Made by a program: the position numbers and the translations under genes. This document shows, one piece after another, positions 34,229 through 44,438 of a stretch of DNA of 64,000 nt. Below the pieces are notes generated by a model. It was not told the origin of the DNA. It saw only the letters and a list, made by a program, of their open reading frames with translations, and did not search any database. Origin of the DNA: Corynebacterium auris (GTDB lineage: Bacteria > Actinomycetota > Actinomycetes > Mycobacteriales > Mycobacteriaceae); the NCBI RefSeq assembly GCF_030408575.1, contig NZ_CP047047.1:310001-374000 (forward strand). The letters run 5' to 3'. How positions within the stretch are numbered: position 1 is the stretch's first letter; each line of letters starts with the position of its first letter.

Positions 34229-35533
34229 TTAGCGGGAAAGCGGCACGTAGCTGGTGGTGGACTTATCCAGGGTGGTGCGCAGTTTCAAAGCGAAGGGGGC
34301 CCATACCTCGTTGGCGACGTGCTCGGAGCTAAACGGGCCCTGCACCTGGGTGGTGTGGGCGGGGCCGAAGGATTCGACGACAAGACGGATCCAGGTCTTG
34401 TTGGAGCCGGTGTACTGGGCCTTGATATCCGGGGAGTCGAACACGACGTTTTTCTCACCGGCCGGTGGGGCGGTGATCTCGTCGAAGCGGATGTTGAGCA
34501 GCCGGTTGGCTCCTTCAGGGTGGTCGGCAGCTGTTTTGAGGGTGAATCCGGTGTCGGAGATGCGTTCGACGGTGACTGTGCCAGGCCGTGCCCCCATGCC
34601 GGTGAAGGTGCATGTGGCGCCGGTGATGAGCTCTTTGGGGCAGCCGGTCAGCGGGAAGTAGATGTCCATGTGTTGGATGAGTTCGCGGTGTGCCCCAGCT
34701 GCATGCCAGCGTGATTTGTCGTCCTTCGCGAACAAAGGGTAGACCTGCCGGTAGCTGGAGTACTGCTTGTTGTCGTACTGGGGCAGGGCCACACCGGTGG
34801 GTTCGAAGGAGTGGATGGACCCGCCAATAAAGTCTTGTTTCGTACCCCCGGCTGCGGTGTAGGCGTCGGAGGACGGGAAGCTAAAGCGGCTTTTCTCCCA
34901 GCCGGCGTTGGCCCAGTAGTTAAGGATTTTCCCGGTGATGGGGTGGGTTCCTCCGGCGGTGGAGAAGTAGATGGATCCGCCCTGGAAGTGGTTGTATTTT
35001 CCTTTTCCGTCCGGGGTGGTGCGCTCGTCGGTTACGGGGTATCCCAGGGGGCCGGTCTCCCACCCCTGGGCGGCCCACGTGTCGCGAATGCCTCCCCACA
35101 CCTGGTGGGCATCGGTCTCGGGTGACCAGTAGATGGATCCGCCCTGGAAGTGGTTGAACCGGCCGACGCGGTCGGGGGTGGTCAATTCGTCGGTGACTGG
35201 GTAGCCCAGGGCTGCGTTTTCCCACCCGAGGTCCGCCCACTTGTCGCGGATGCGGCCGCCGACCTGATGAGCGGTGCCGCCATCGACGTTAGGGTGCCAA
35301 TAGATGGAGGAACCGCGCGCGAAGACCTGGAACCGTCCGTTCCACGCGGAGACACTCTCCGGGGTGGTGGCATCCCCGAACCTGGCCCACCCGCCGAGAC
35401 GATGGTAGGTCTGTTCGATCTTCCCGCCGATCCAGTAACCGTGAAAAACGGCCCCGCCCGCCGCAGCGGTGCCCAGTGAGCCGCACACAAGCGCCGCAGA
35501 CACAAGCGCGAACAGCCTCCGATGCTTCCCCAT
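34229..35533 (-). CDS. secreted LGFP-repeat protein, first gene of the toxin operon
   Basis: A 434-residue exported protein (signal peptide ending about residue 25). Four LGFP-type repeats lie at about 33-85, 88-140, 142-193 and 195-245, each with a pattern like GWENAALGYPVTDE...FNHFQGGSIYW; LGFP repeats associate with the mycolate/arabinogalactan envelope. A C-terminal domain (about 255-434) with two cysteines and beta-rich sequence is not recognised. The ATG at 35533 is preferred; a TTG at 35551 would add six residues. In this operon it could give the particle its surface-binding or target-recognition part, in place of the lectin-bearing UmbA of Streptomyces; that is inference. It is divergent from menC. 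Confidence 0.78.
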   Translation of the reverse strand: MGKHRRLFALVSAALVCGSLGTAAAGGAVFHGYWIGGKIEQTYHRLGGWARFGDATTPESVSAWNGRFQVFARGSSIYWHPNVDGGTAHQVGGRIRDKWADLGWENAALGYPVTDELTTPDRVGRFNHFQGGSIYWSPETDAHQVWGGIRDTWAAQGWETGPLGYPVTDERTTPDGKGKYNHFQGGSIYFSTAGGTHPITGKILNYWANAGWEKSRFSFPSSDAYTAAGGTKQDFIGGSIHSFEPTGVALPQYDNKQYSSYRQVYPLFAKDDKSRWHAAGAHRELIQHMDIYFPLTGCPKELITGATCTFTGMGARPGTVTVERISDTGFTLKTAADHPEGANRLLNIRFDEITAPPAGEKNVVFDSPDIKAQYTGSNKTWIRLVVESFGPAHTTQVQGPFSSEHVANEVWAPFALKLRTTLDKSTTSYVPLSR

Positions 35534-35786
35534 GATCCTCAACGCCTTCAACTAGTCAATTGCCATGCCGTGCTCTGATTTCTGTTACGAAACAGCAATA
35601 TAAGCGTTCGGAAAGGAAAATGTGCGGCGAATGCGAAAAATGCTGCACACAGCCTTCAAGCACGCCCCACCACCAACCGCAATGCGGAGGGAGTACTCCC
35701 GAGAATCTCGCCTGGCTGTGAATACGGAAGCGTCTCTTCCTCCACGTCGGCTTTGCCCGAACGGGGCCGGAACTACCCTGGGCAGC

Positions 35787-36746
35787 ATGTTCCCCACCCT
35801 CGACAGCATCCTTGAGCGCGCCCACGTGGTCGCCCTGCCCATGGCCGTTACTTTCCGCGGTGTGACCATCCGCGAGGCCCTGCTCATCGAGGGCCCCGCC
35901 GGCTGGGGGGAGTTTTCGCCGTTTGTGGAGTACGGCCCGGGGGAGTCGGCCAGCTGGCTCGCCGCCGGGATCGAGGCCGCGTTCACCGGCCTGCCCGAGG
36001 CGCGCGGCTGGGTCGAGGTCAACGGCACGGTGCCCGCGGTGCCCGCCTCCCGGGTCCCCGAGGTGCTCGAACGCTACCCGGGGGTGGGCACCTTCAAGGT
36101 CAAGGTGGCGGAGAAGGGCCAGTCGCTTGACGACGACATCGCCCGCGTCACCGCCGTGCGCCGCGCGCGCCCGGACGCGACCCTGCGTGTGGACGCGAAC
36201 CGCGGCTGGTCCGTCGACGAGGCGGTGCACGCCGCCGCCGTGTTGGGGGAGTTGGAGTACATCGAGCAGCCCTGCGCGACGGTGGAAGAGCTCGCGGAGG
36301 TGAGGCGGCGGGTCGCTACTCCGATCGCGGCGGACGAGTCGATCCGGCGCGCCGCTGACCCGTACCGCGTGGTGGAGGCGGGGGCGGCGGATGTGGGCGT
36401 CGTCAAGCCTGCTCCTTTGGGAGGTGTGCGCAGGCTGGTCGCGGTCGGGGAGGAGCTGGGGCTGTCGCTGACCGTGGCGAGCGCCCTCGACACCGCCGTG
36501 GGCATAGATGCGGGGCTGGTCGCGGCAAAGCTGACCGGCTCGCGGGCCGCGGGCCTGGCCACGCAGCGTCTCTTCGTCGAGGACGTGGCGGAGCCGCGGG
36601 CGATCGTCGACGGGAAAATCGAGATCACCCGCACCGCTCCCGACCCGGAACGGCTCCACGGGCTGCGCGCCCCGGGCGAACGCCGCGACTGGTGGTTCGA
36701 TCGGGTCCGGGAGTGCTACCCCCACATTGGGGCCAACGCGCGCTAA
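35787..36746 (+). CDS. menC: o-succinylbenzoate synthase
   Basis: Enolase-superfamily dehydratase making 2-succinylbenzoate from SHCHC. It is 319 residues. Active-site landmarks are the KVKV lysine pair (about 99-102), RVDANRGW, the IEQP glutamate, the ADES aspartate, and the later KPAPLGG lysine. The ATG at 35787 is chosen because an open frame to 35622 lies in the toxin-operon upstream region and reads unlike the family. It resumes the core men genes after the accessory block. Confidence 0.93.
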   Translation: MFPTLDSILERAHVVALPMAVTFRGVTIREALLIEGPAGWGEFSPFVEYGPGESASWLAAGIEAAFTGLPEARGWVEVNGTVPAVPASRVPEVLERYPGVGTFKVKVAEKGQSLDDDIARVTAVRRARPDATLRVDANRGWSVDEAVHAAAVLGELEYIEQPCATVEELAEVRRRVATPIAADESIRRAADPYRVVEAGAADVGVVKPAPLGGVRRLVAVGEELGLSLTVASALDTAVGIDAGLVAAKLTGSRAAGLATQRLFVEDVAEPRAIVDGKIEITRTAPDPERLHGLRAPGERRDWWFDRVRECYPHIGANAR

Positions 36747-36848
36747 GCCGCAATTTGTGAAGGGCGAAAATTTTTCTTTTGGGGGCGAATTGCCTTTTAA
36801 TGTGCAAACATAACGCAATAAGGTTTCCGTGACGTAGGAGGATCAGCC

Positions 36849-38429
36849 GTGTCCACTCCCGTGACCCAACAATCCACTCACCAGGCGCCGGGTGAAACCG
36901 CGCCCGCCCCCACGCCCGGCGAGTGGCGCCGCCAAGCCATCGGCCTCATAGCAGGCATCGTTCTGGCCGCGCTCGTGTACCTCATCTTCCCCGGCGGGGC
37001 AGCCGAGACCGTCGCGAACTCCTCGGGCGCGGACCCCGAGGCCGCCTATTCTTCCGGGGCGATGCGCGTCGTCGCTGCGGTGACCGTGCTCATGGCCGTG
37101 TGGTGGATGACGGAGGCGATCCCGCTGGCTGCCACCGCGCTCGTGCCCATCGCGATTTTCCCGCTCGCCGGGGTGGCTGAGTTTAAAGCGGTGGCCAGCC
37201 CCTACGCCTCCTCGACGATCTTCCTGTTCATGGGTGGCTTCCTCATGGCCCTAGGCTTGCAGCGCTGGAACCTCCACCGCCGCCTCGCCCTCGCGGTGGT
37301 CGCGGTCGTGGGCACCAGCCCCAAGCGAATTATCCTCGGGTTCATGCTGGCCACAGGGTTTATGTCCATGTGGGTCTCCAACACCGCCACCGCCGTGGTC
37401 ATGCTGCCCATCGGTGTGTCGGTGCTCACCCTTACCGCCGACTCGGTCGGCGGGATGAAGAACCAGAAGAAGTTCGCCACGGCGCTGATGCTCGCGATCG
37501 CCTACTCCGCCTCGATCGGATCACTGGGCACGCTCATCGGCACCCCGCCAAACGCGCTGCTCGCTGGCTACATGCAAGAGGCGCACGGCATCACCATCGG
37601 CTTCGGCCAGTGGATGCTCGTGGGGCTGCCCGTCGCGGTGGTGTTCCTGCTCATCGCCTGGTTCGTCCTTATTACTGTCTTCGCTCCGGAGGTGGACGAG
37701 ATCCCCGGCGGGCGCGAGCTCATCAGCGACGAGATCCGCCAGCTCGGCCCCTGGACCTTCCCGCAGGTTGCGGTCGGCGTGATTTTTGTCGCCGCGGCGT
37801 TGAGCTGGATTATCATCCCCTTGGGCCTCGACTACCTGGGGTGGGACTTCCCCTACGACGACGCCGTCGTGGGCATCATCGCCGGCCTGCTCATGTTCAT
37901 CGTTCCGGCGAAGAAGGACGGCACCCGCATCCTCGACTGGGAAACGGCCAACAAGCTGCCCTGGGACGTGCTTCTCCTCTTCGGCGGCGGCCTCTCGTTG
38001 TCCTCCATGTTCACCTCGACGGGGCTGTCGCTGTGGATCGGCGAGGCGACCAAGGGGCTGGGTACGCTTCCGATCTTCCTGCTTGTCGCCGCTGTCGCAG
38101 CGATCGTTCTGTTCCTCACCGAGTTGACCTCCAACACGGCGACCGCCGCGACCTTCCTGCCCATCATGGGCGGTGTCGCCGTGGGAATTGGCCTGACGGA
38201 GGCGACGGACATGAACGTGTTGCTGCTCACGATTCCGGTTGCTCTCGCCGCCACCTGCGCGTTCATGCTGCCGGTGGCCACCCCGCCGAACGCCATCGCC
38301 TACTCCTCGGGCTACGTCACAATGGGCGAGATGCTCAAGGGCGGCATCTGGCTCAACCTCGTCGGCCTGGTGCTGATCACCCTGGCCACTTACTTCATCG
38401 CGGTCCCGGTGTTCGGGTTGGTGCTGTAG
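36849..38429 (+). CDS. DASS-family anion:sodium symporter (SLC13-type permease)
   Basis: A 526-residue inner-membrane transporter, 11-12 helices, for dicarboxylates or related divalent anions driven by sodium. Typical motifs are present: MWVSNTATAVVMLPI, SIGSLGTLIGTPPNALLAGYM, and in the second half LTELTSNTATAATFLPIMGG and LPVATPPNAIAYSSGYV, the paired SNT and sodium-binding hairpins. GTG start with a GGAGGA site 7 bases before. The exact substrate (succinate, citrate, sulfate) cannot be told from sequence alone. Confidence 0.92.
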   Translation: MSTPVTQQSTHQAPGETAPAPTPGEWRRQAIGLIAGIVLAALVYLIFPGGAAETVANSSGADPEAAYSSGAMRVVAAVTVLMAVWWMTEAIPLAATALVPIAIFPLAGVAEFKAVASPYASSTIFLFMGGFLMALGLQRWNLHRRLALAVVAVVGTSPKRIILGFMLATGFMSMWVSNTATAVVMLPIGVSVLTLTADSVGGMKNQKKFATALMLAIAYSASIGSLGTLIGTPPNALLAGYMQEAHGITIGFGQWMLVGLPVAVVFLLIAWFVLITVFAPEVDEIPGGRELISDEIRQLGPWTFPQVAVGVIFVAAALSWIIIPLGLDYLGWDFPYDDAVVGIIAGLLMFIVPAKKDGTRILDWETANKLPWDVLLLFGGGLSLSSMFTSTGLSLWIGEATKGLGTLPIFLLVAAVAAIVLFLTELTSNTATAATFLPIMGGVAVGIGLTEATDMNVLLLTIPVALAATCAFMLPVATPPNAIAYSSGYVTMGEMLKGGIWLNLVGLVLITLATYFIAVPVFGLVL

Positions 38430-38533
38430 CTCGGATGGTCGAGGATGATGGGACGGAACCGGCGAGCGCAGGCGCCCCCTCTCCGAAGACACGGCGTGAC
38501 GGGGGTGCGCCCTCCGCGCGCTACCCTGTCCCT

Positions 38534-39064
38534 ATGACCTCCCCGACGAACTCCAACGACGACGAAACCCGCCAGTTCCGGCGGGAGCCGCAGGCGTCGC
38601 ACCAGCCGCCGCAGTCGGAGCGGCCCAGGCAGTACTTCCCGGACCCGAGCGAACAGGAATACGCGTACGCGGGCGAGGCCTCGTACGGGCCCCCGCCCCA
38701 GGCTGGTTCGAGCGCTGCTCCCGCGTCCGGGTCCGGCTCGAATGTGGCGGCGATCGCCCTCGGCGTCGTCGCGGTGCTGGCCACCCTCGCGGCGCTGGTG
38801 TTCATGTTCCTGTGGCGCGGCGCCGCCGAGGAGGCGAACCAGCCGCCCGTGACGGTGACGCAGACCCAGACGGAGACCACTACCGCGACCACGACGCGAG
38901 GGTTTTCTCTTCTGCCGGATCGTTCCACGAACGCGCCGGAGGAGCCCGCACCGCCCGCTGAACCAGGGGAGCCGGCGGAACCCGTCGAGCCCGACGGCCA
39001 GGGCGGCGGCAGCATTATCGACGACCTCCTGAACGAGGCCGACCGAGTACTCAGGGGGCAGTAG
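38534..39064 (+). CDS. single-pass membrane protein with disordered N- and C-termini
   Basis: A 176-residue protein: a Gln/Pro/Ser-rich cytoplasmic N-terminus (about 1-70), one transmembrane helix (about 73-98, VAAIALGVVAVLATLAALVFMFLW), then a Thr-rich (TQTETTTATTTR) and Pro/Glu-rich external linker. The ATG of menD directly follows its TAG. Similar short proteins precede menD in related corynebacteria, but the function is unknown. Confidence 0.72.
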   Translation: MTSPTNSNDDETRQFRREPQASHQPPQSERPRQYFPDPSEQEYAYAGEASYGPPPQAGSSAAPASGSGSNVAAIALGVVAVLATLAALVFMFLWRGAAEEANQPPVTVTQTQTETTTATTTRGFSLLPDRSTNAPEEPAPPAEPGEPAEPVEPDGQGGGSIIDDLLNEADRVLRGQ

Positions 39065-40678
39065 ATGCCAGACAGCATGGATGTGGCCACGAAGGTCGTC
39101 GCAAAGCTGGCGGAGCACGTCACCGACGTCGTTTTGTGCCCGGGTTCGCGCAACTCGCCGCTGGCGTACGCGCTGCTCGCGCGCCGGGACCTTAAGGTGC
39201 ACGTGCGCATCGACGAGCGCTCCGCCGCCTTCACCGCGCTCGGCATCGCGCGGGTGCAGCGCCGCCACGTGGCCGTGGTGATGACCTCCGGCACCGCCGT
39301 GGCCAACACCCTGCCCGCGGTGGTGGAGGCGCACATGTCTCACACCCCGCTCGCCATTGTCAGCGCGGACCGTCCCGAGCGGCTCGTGGGCACCGGCGCG
39401 AGCCAGACCATCTGGCAGCAGGGCATCTTCGGCCGCTACGCGCGCACCCAGCAGGTCACCACGCTTGACGACGCCACCCGGCTCGACTTCACGGAAGACC
39501 AGGTGCACGTCAACGTCGCGTTGGACACCCCGCTCGTGCCCGACGCCCTGCCGGAGCGCGCGGGCGAGCCGCGCCGCGTCGGGCCGGGGCGCCTGGCCAC
39601 CCCGCCAGCCTGGGTGGACCACGGGGAGGTGGACATCGACCTGGACAAAGACACCCTCGTCATCGCCGGCGACGAGGCGTGGGAGGTGCCGGGCCTGGAG
39701 CACGTGCCCACCATCGCCGAGCCGACCGCGCCCACGCCCTTCCACCAGGTGCACCCGCTGGCGGCGCGCTTCTTCGCGCAAAACGAGGTGGCCATCAGCC
39801 ACGAGGGCGGGGACTTCGCCGCGGCCACCAAACCGGACCAAGTCGTGGTGGTGGGGCACCCGACGCTGCACCGCGACGTCATGGCGCTTTTGAGCCAGCC
39901 GGACATCGAGGTCATCGGGCTGAGCCGCACCGACACCTTCACCGGCAACCCCACCCGCCGCGGCAGTCGCGCCAACGTCACCGGCCAGCCCAGCGACACG
40001 TGGCTGAAGATCTGCGACGCGGCCGGCGAGGTCGGCGCCCAGACGGTGCGCGACGCGCTGGCGGACGAGGAGTACGGCTTCACCGGCCTGCACGTCGCCG
40101 CGGCGGTGGCCGACACCCTGGCGGTCGGAAACTCCCTCGTGCTCGGGTCGTCGAACCCGGTGCGCGACGCGAGCTACGTCGGCTTGCCTTTCGGCGGGGT
40201 GGATACCTACAGCGCCCGCGGCGCCGCCGGCATCGACGGCACCCTCTCCCAGGCGGTCGGCGTCGCGCTGGCCACCCAGGCGCTGCACCCGGAGGAGGTC
40301 CGCGCCCCGCGCATGGTGGCGCTCGTGGGCGACTTGACCTTCCTCCACGACATCAACGGCCTGCTCATCGGCCCCGACGAGCCGCGGCCGGGCAACCTCA
40401 CCATCGTGGTGGCCAACGACGACGGCGGCGGCATCTTCGAAACGCTCGAGGCCGGCGCCGACAGCGTGCGGCGGGACTTCGAGCGGGCGTTCGGGACGGC
40501 GCACGGGGTGGGCGTCGACAAGCTTGCTGCCGCCTATGGCGCGGCCTACCGGCGGGCGGAGACGATCCCCGAGCTCATCGAGGCGCTCACCGACGACGCC
40601 GCCGAGCCGCTGACCGTGATCGAGGCCCCCACGACCCGGTCGACCCGCCGGGCGCTGGCCGAAAGGCTGCGCCGGTGA
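39065..40678 (+). CDS. menD: SEPHCHC synthase
   Basis: Thiamine-diphosphate enzyme of menaquinone synthesis that adds a succinyl-semialdehyde unit from 2-oxoglutarate to isochorismate. It is 537 residues. The N-terminal [16 protein letters not shown], ThDP-activating region with [16 protein letters not shown], and the ThDP-magnesium motif GDLTFLHD...NDDGGGIF near the C-terminus are clear. It abuts the upstream membrane-protein gene and overlaps the next by 4 bases. Confidence 0.96.
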   Translation: MPDSMDVATKVVAKLAEHVTDVVLCPGSRNSPLAYALLARRDLKVHVRIDERSAAFTALGIARVQRRHVAVVMTSGTAVANTLPAVVEAHMSHTPLAIVSADRPERLVGTGASQTIWQQGIFGRYARTQQVTTLDDATRLDFTEDQVHVNVALDTPLVPDALPERAGEPRRVGPGRLATPPAWVDHGEVDIDLDKDTLVIAGDEAWEVPGLEHVPTIAEPTAPTPFHQVHPLAARFFAQNEVAISHEGGDFAAATKPDQVVVVGHPTLHRDVMALLSQPDIEVIGLSRTDTFTGNPTRRGSRANVTGQPSDTWLKICDAAGEVGAQTVRDALADEEYGFTGLHVAAAVADTLAVGNSLVLGSSNPVRDASYVGLPFGGVDTYSARGAAGIDGTLSQAVGVALATQALHPEEVRAPRMVALVGDLTFLHDINGLLIGPDEPRPGNLTIVVANDDGGGIFETLEAGADSVRRDFERAFGTAHGVGVDKLAAAYGAAYRRAETIPELIEALTDDAAEPLTVIEAPTTRSTRRALAERLRR

Positions 40679-41082
40679 ACGTGCGCCGCCGCCTGCTGCA
40701 GCTCATCCTGGCCCTCTACGCGTGCGCCCTGCTGGGCTCGGCGGCCATGGTGATTGGCCCGGCGCTCAACGACGCCCTCATCGCGCGCGACCCCGGCCGG
40801 GGCCTGGCCACGGTGACGGGCGTGAGCTGGCTGCGCACCTCCGCCGAGTACCAGGACGAGCAGGGCCGCTACCACTCCCCACGCTACGGCCTGCTGTACC
40901 CGTCGGGGCTGGGGGAGGGCCAGAGCGTGTGGGTGACCTACGCAAAATCCTGGCCCGACCTGGTGAAAGTGGAGGGGCGCGCGTGGACGCTCTCGGTCAT
41001 TCCGGCGCTATCGGTCGCCGCCGTGTCGACGCTGATTTTCGGCGCGGCCTGGTGGGCGGTGGGGACGCGGCGCCGCGCATAA
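40675..41082 (+). CDS. DUF3592-type membrane protein
   Basis: A 135-residue protein with two transmembrane helices (about 8-28 and 107-128) and an extracytoplasmic domain (about 35-100) with the repeated beta pattern of DUF3592. The GTG start overlaps the menD stop (GTGA); a GTG 6 bases later is also possible. In C. glutamicum a gene of this kind sits between menD and mgtA. The role is unknown. Confidence 0.78.
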   Translation: MNVRRRLLQLILALYACALLGSAAMVIGPALNDALIARDPGRGLATVTGVSWLRTSAEYQDEQGRYHSPRYGLLYPSGLGEGQSVWVTYAKSWPDLVKVEGRAWTLSVIPALSVAAVSTLIFGAAWWAVGTRRRA

Positions 41083-41143
41083 TTCACCCAGATTTCTCCC
41101 ACAGTGCACGCCCTTTTAGTACACGTGTGAAAGGTTGCAGGAC

Positions 41144-42343
41144 ATGCGAGTTGCTATCGTTGCGGAGTCCTTCCTGCCCAACGTCAACGGGGTAACCAAC
41201 TCGGTGCTGCGCGTGCTGGAGTACCTGCGCGCAGAAGGCCACGAGGCCATCGTGATCGCCCCCGGCGCGCGGGACTTCCAGGACGAGGTCCCGGACTACC
41301 TCGGCTTCGAGGTCGTCCGCGTGCCCACGGTGATGATCCCGCTCGTTGACTCGCTGCCGATCGGGGTGCCCACCACCGTGATCAACAACGCGCTGCACCG
41401 CTTCGCGCCGGACGTGGTGCACCTGGCCAGCCCGTTCGTGCTCGGCGGGGCGGGATCGCTCGCCGCCGCCCAGATGAGCATCCCCGCCGTGGCGCTCTAC
41501 CAGACGGATGTCGCGGGCTTTGCCACCCAGTACCAGCTCTCGCTGCTGTCGAACATGGCGTGGGAATGGACCCGCAGCATCCACAACCGCTGCGAGCTGA
41601 CCCTGGCGCCGAGCTCCGAGGCGATCCGCGAGCTGGAAAAGCACGGCATCAAAAACGTCCACCACTGGGGTCGGGGCGTGGACACCGAGTTGTTCAACCC
41701 CGGCAGGCGCTCGGACGAGTTGCGCCGCGCGTGGGACCCGACGGGGACGAAGCACATCGTCGGCTTCGTCGGCCGCCTCGCCGCCGAAAAGGGGGTGCAC
41801 CGCCTGAAACCCCTGGCGGGGGACCCGGACATCCAGCTCGTCGTCGTCGGCGACGGCCCCGAGCGGGCCCGCCTCGAGCGCACCCTGCCGGGGGCGGTGT
41901 TCACCGGGGCGCTGAGCGGCACCGAACTGGCCCGGGCGTACGCGAGCCTCGACCTGTTCGTCCACACCGGGGAGTTCGAGACGTTCTGCCAGGCCATTCA
42001 GGAGGCGCAGGCCAGCGGCGTGCCCACGATCGGCCCGCGCGCCGGTGGGCCCATTGACCTCATCAAGGAGGGCTACAACGGGCTGCTTCTTGACGTCGAC
42101 ACCTTCACCGACGACCTCCCCGACGCCGCTACCTTCCTCCTCGACGACGCCCGCCACGCCGAGCTTCGCGCCAACGCCCGCGCGTCCGTCGCCGACAAGA
42201 CCTGGCACGCGCTGTGCGAGCAGCTCCTCGGCTACTACGACACCGCCATCCGCGGCTACAACCGGCCCACCATCACGGTGTTCGGGCGCCGCTTTGCCGC
42301 GCCCTTTCGCCGGCGCTCACCCCGCACCTCCCGCCGCTCCTAG
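41144..42343 (+). CDS. mgtA: GDP-mannose-dependent alpha-mannosyltransferase, MgtA type
   Basis: A 399-residue GT4-family (GT-B fold) glycosyltransferase. It has the N-terminal VAESFLPNVNGVTNSVLRVLEYL, the nucleotide-binding VGFVGRLAAEKGVHRL, and the EX7E donor motif in EFETFCQAIQEAQASG. The position between menD and menG matches mgtA of C. glutamicum, which mannosylates glucuronosyl-diacylglycerol, a glycolipid of the cytoplasmic membrane, and was earlier called pimB. GAAAGG lies about 12 bases before the ATG. The specific acceptor is taken from the synteny. Confidence 0.88.
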   Translation: MRVAIVAESFLPNVNGVTNSVLRVLEYLRAEGHEAIVIAPGARDFQDEVPDYLGFEVVRVPTVMIPLVDSLPIGVPTTVINNALHRFAPDVVHLASPFVLGGAGSLAAAQMSIPAVALYQTDVAGFATQYQLSLLSNMAWEWTRSIHNRCELTLAPSSEAIRELEKHGIKNVHHWGRGVDTELFNPGRRSDELRRAWDPTGTKHIVGFVGRLAAEKGVHRLKPLAGDPDIQLVVVGDGPERARLERTLPGAVFTGALSGTELARAYASLDLFVHTGEFETFCQAIQEAQASGVPTIGPRAGGPIDLIKEGYNGLLLDVDTFTDDLPDAATFLLDDARHAELRANARASVADKTWHALCEQLLGYYDTAIRGYNRPTITVFGRRFAAPFRRRSPRTSRRS

Positions 42344-42375
42344 GGCGGCGCGGCCGGGCTGTAGAATGAGCCCCC

Positions 42376-43065
42376 ATGGCCAAGGCAGACCTGGAGAAAA
42401 AGCCCTTCGACGTGGCGCGCATGTTCGACGCGGTGGGCAGCCGATACGACATCACCAACACGGTCCTGTCCTTCGGCCTGGACGCGTACTGGCGCCGCCG
42501 CGCCCGCGAGCGCCTCGCGCTGCGGCCCGGGGAAAAAGTGCTCGACCTCGCCGCGGGCACAGCCGTGTCCACCGTTGAGCTGGCCAAGTCCGGGGCGTGG
42601 GTCGTGGCCTGCGATTTCTCCCAGGGCATGCTCGCCGCGGGGGCGAGGCGGAACGTCCCCAAGGTCGTCGGCGACGCCATGCACCTGCCCTTCGCCGACG
42701 CGAGCTTCGACGCCGTGACCATCTCCTACGGCCTGCGCAACGTCCACGACTTCGAGGCCGGGTTGCGCGAAATGGCGCGCGTGACCAAGCCGGGCGGCAG
42801 GCTGCTCGTCAACGAGTTCTCCACCCCCGTCGTTCCGGTTTTCCGCACCGTGTATAAGGAATACCTGCCGCGCGCCCTGCCGCTTCTGGCCCGCGCTTTT
42901 TCCTCTAACCCGGAGGCCTACGAATACCTCGCGGAATCCATCAGCGCCTGGCCCGGCCAGGAGGAGCTCGCCGCCGCGCTCAACCGCAATGGCTGGTCCG
43001 ACGCCGGCTGGCAGGACCTCACCCTCGGCGTCGTGGCGCTGCACAGCGCCGTCAAGGAGGGCTAG
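42376..43065 (+). CDS. menG: demethylmenaquinone methyltransferase
   Basis: SAM-dependent methyltransferase (UbiE/MenG family) that gives menaquinone from demethylmenaquinone. It is 229 residues. The family signature [26 protein letters not shown] at the N-terminus and SAM motif [12 protein letters not shown] are clear. Its last 4 bases overlap the convergent menJ-like gene. It follows mgtA by about 30 bases. Confidence 0.95.
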   Translation: MAKADLEKKPFDVARMFDAVGSRYDITNTVLSFGLDAYWRRRARERLALRPGEKVLDLAAGTAVSTVELAKSGAWVVACDFSQGMLAAGARRNVPKVVGDAMHLPFADASFDAVTISYGLRNVHDFEAGLREMARVTKPGGRLLVNEFSTPVVPVFRTVYKEYLPRALPLLARAFSSNPEAYEYLAESISAWPGQEELAAALNRNGWSDAGWQDLTLGVVALHSAVKEG

Positions 43066-44285
43066 GCGTCCCACAGGGGGGCGCCGGCCGGGGCGAGGCG
43101 CGCGGCGCGCCGCCACGCGCGGGCAAGTAGGTCGCGGTCCTCCCCGGTAATAAGGTTGCCCATCAGCCGCGCGGCGGCGGGCATGAGCAGTGCGCCGATG
43201 GGCCCGCGCAGCGCCACCGGGCCGGCGAGCGGCAAAAACTGCGGGTAGGTGAGCAGCCGCGCCGCGGTACGGGCGAGCGCGAAGGCTTCGCCGTAGCGTT
43301 GCCGCAGCGCGTCCGGCCAGGCGAGCGTGAGGTCGCCGCCCGCCGCGATGAGCTCGACTGCCGCCACGGCGGTCTCGAGGCCGTAGTCGATCCCCTCGCC
43401 GTTGAGGGGGTTGACGCACGCGGCGGCGTCGCCGATCAGCGCCCAGTTCGGCCCGGCGACGTTGGAGACCGCACCGCCCATGGGCAAAAGGGCGCTGGCG
43501 ACTTCACGCTCGGGCCCGAGACCCCAGCGCTGGCGCTGCTGCGCGGCGTACTGGCTGAGCAGCTTCTTGGTGTTCACCCGGGCAGGCCGCGCCGCGGTGG
43601 AAAGCGCCCCGCAACCCAGGTTCACCGCCTGCTGCTCGCCGCCGAGGGGGAAGATCCAGCCGTATCCGGGCTGGAGGGCGCCGGTGGAGTCGCGAAGCTC
43701 CACGTGCGAGTGCATCCACGGCTCGTCGGCGAAAGGCGAAGCGCAGTAGGAGCGCGCGGCGATGCCGTAGACCTCGCCGCGGTGCCAGGTGCGCCCGAGC
43801 TGCTTGCCAAAGGGGGAGCGCACCCCGTCGGCGACGATCACCCACCGGGCGCCGATCTCTCCGCGGGCGGTAGAGACGGTGCGAATGCCCCGGGGGCCGA
43901 ATGCGGCGGCGGTGGCGGGGCACTCGCGCCACACCGTCGCGCCGGCCTTCTCGGCCTCATCGGCGAGCGCCTGGTCGAGGCGGGTGCGCGCCATCGCCGA
44001 GCCCTCGTCGCCGAAGGCCCCGGCGGGCCAGGGCGCGGTGACGGAGCCGCCGTAGCCGTGCAGCTTCAGGCCCCTGTTGCGGTAGCGCGGCAAGACGTGC
44101 TCGAGACCGAGCAGGCGCAGGGCGCGCAGGGCGCGCGGGGTGAGGCCGTCGCCGCAGGTTTTGTCGCGGTGCGCCGGCTGGGCGTCGAGAAGCAGCGTTG
44201 CAAGGCCCTTCCTCTGGGCGGCGAGCGCCGCCGCCGAACCCGCGGGGCCGGCGCCCACGACGACAACATCCCAGCTGCTGTTCAC
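43062..44285 (-). CDS. geranylgeranyl reductase family FAD oxidoreductase (MenJ-like)
   Basis: A 407-residue flavoprotein with the dinucleotide-binding [21 protein letters not shown] near the start and the second FAD segment [22 protein letters not shown]. It belongs to the geranylgeranyl reductase family; in mycobacteria the member beside menG, MenJ, saturates one double bond of the menaquinone tail. Its position between menG and the polyprenyl diphosphate synthase fits that task. It is transcribed divergently from ispB (152 bases between starts), which gives a shared regulatory region. Confidence 0.88.
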   Translation of the reverse strand: MNSSWDVVVVGAGPAGSAAALAAQRKGLATLLLDAQPAHRDKTCGDGLTPRALRALRLLGLEHVLPRYRNRGLKLHGYGGSVTAPWPAGAFGDEGSAMARTRLDQALADEAEKAGATVWRECPATAAAFGPRGIRTVSTARGEIGARWVIVADGVRSPFGKQLGRTWHRGEVYGIAARSYCASPFADEPWMHSHVELRDSTGALQPGYGWIFPLGGEQQAVNLGCGALSTAARPARVNTKKLLSQYAAQQRQRWGLGPEREVASALLPMGGAVSNVAGPNWALIGDAAACVNPLNGEGIDYGLETAVAAVELIAAGGDLTLAWPDALRQRYGEAFALARTAARLLTYPQFLPLAGPVALRGPIGALLMPAAARLMGNLITGEDRDLLARAWRRAARLAPAGAPLWDA

Positions 44286-44438
44286 GGTGATCTATTGTGG
44301 CACACGGGCGCGGCGGCAATGGCCACCCGCTGCATAACGGGCGCGCGCTGGTGGGCTACGGTAAAGTGCGAAAATCGTTCGCCCTTCCTGGCGCGAGCCT
44401 GCCTCGGGAAGGACACTCAACCTGCAAGGACATCATCG

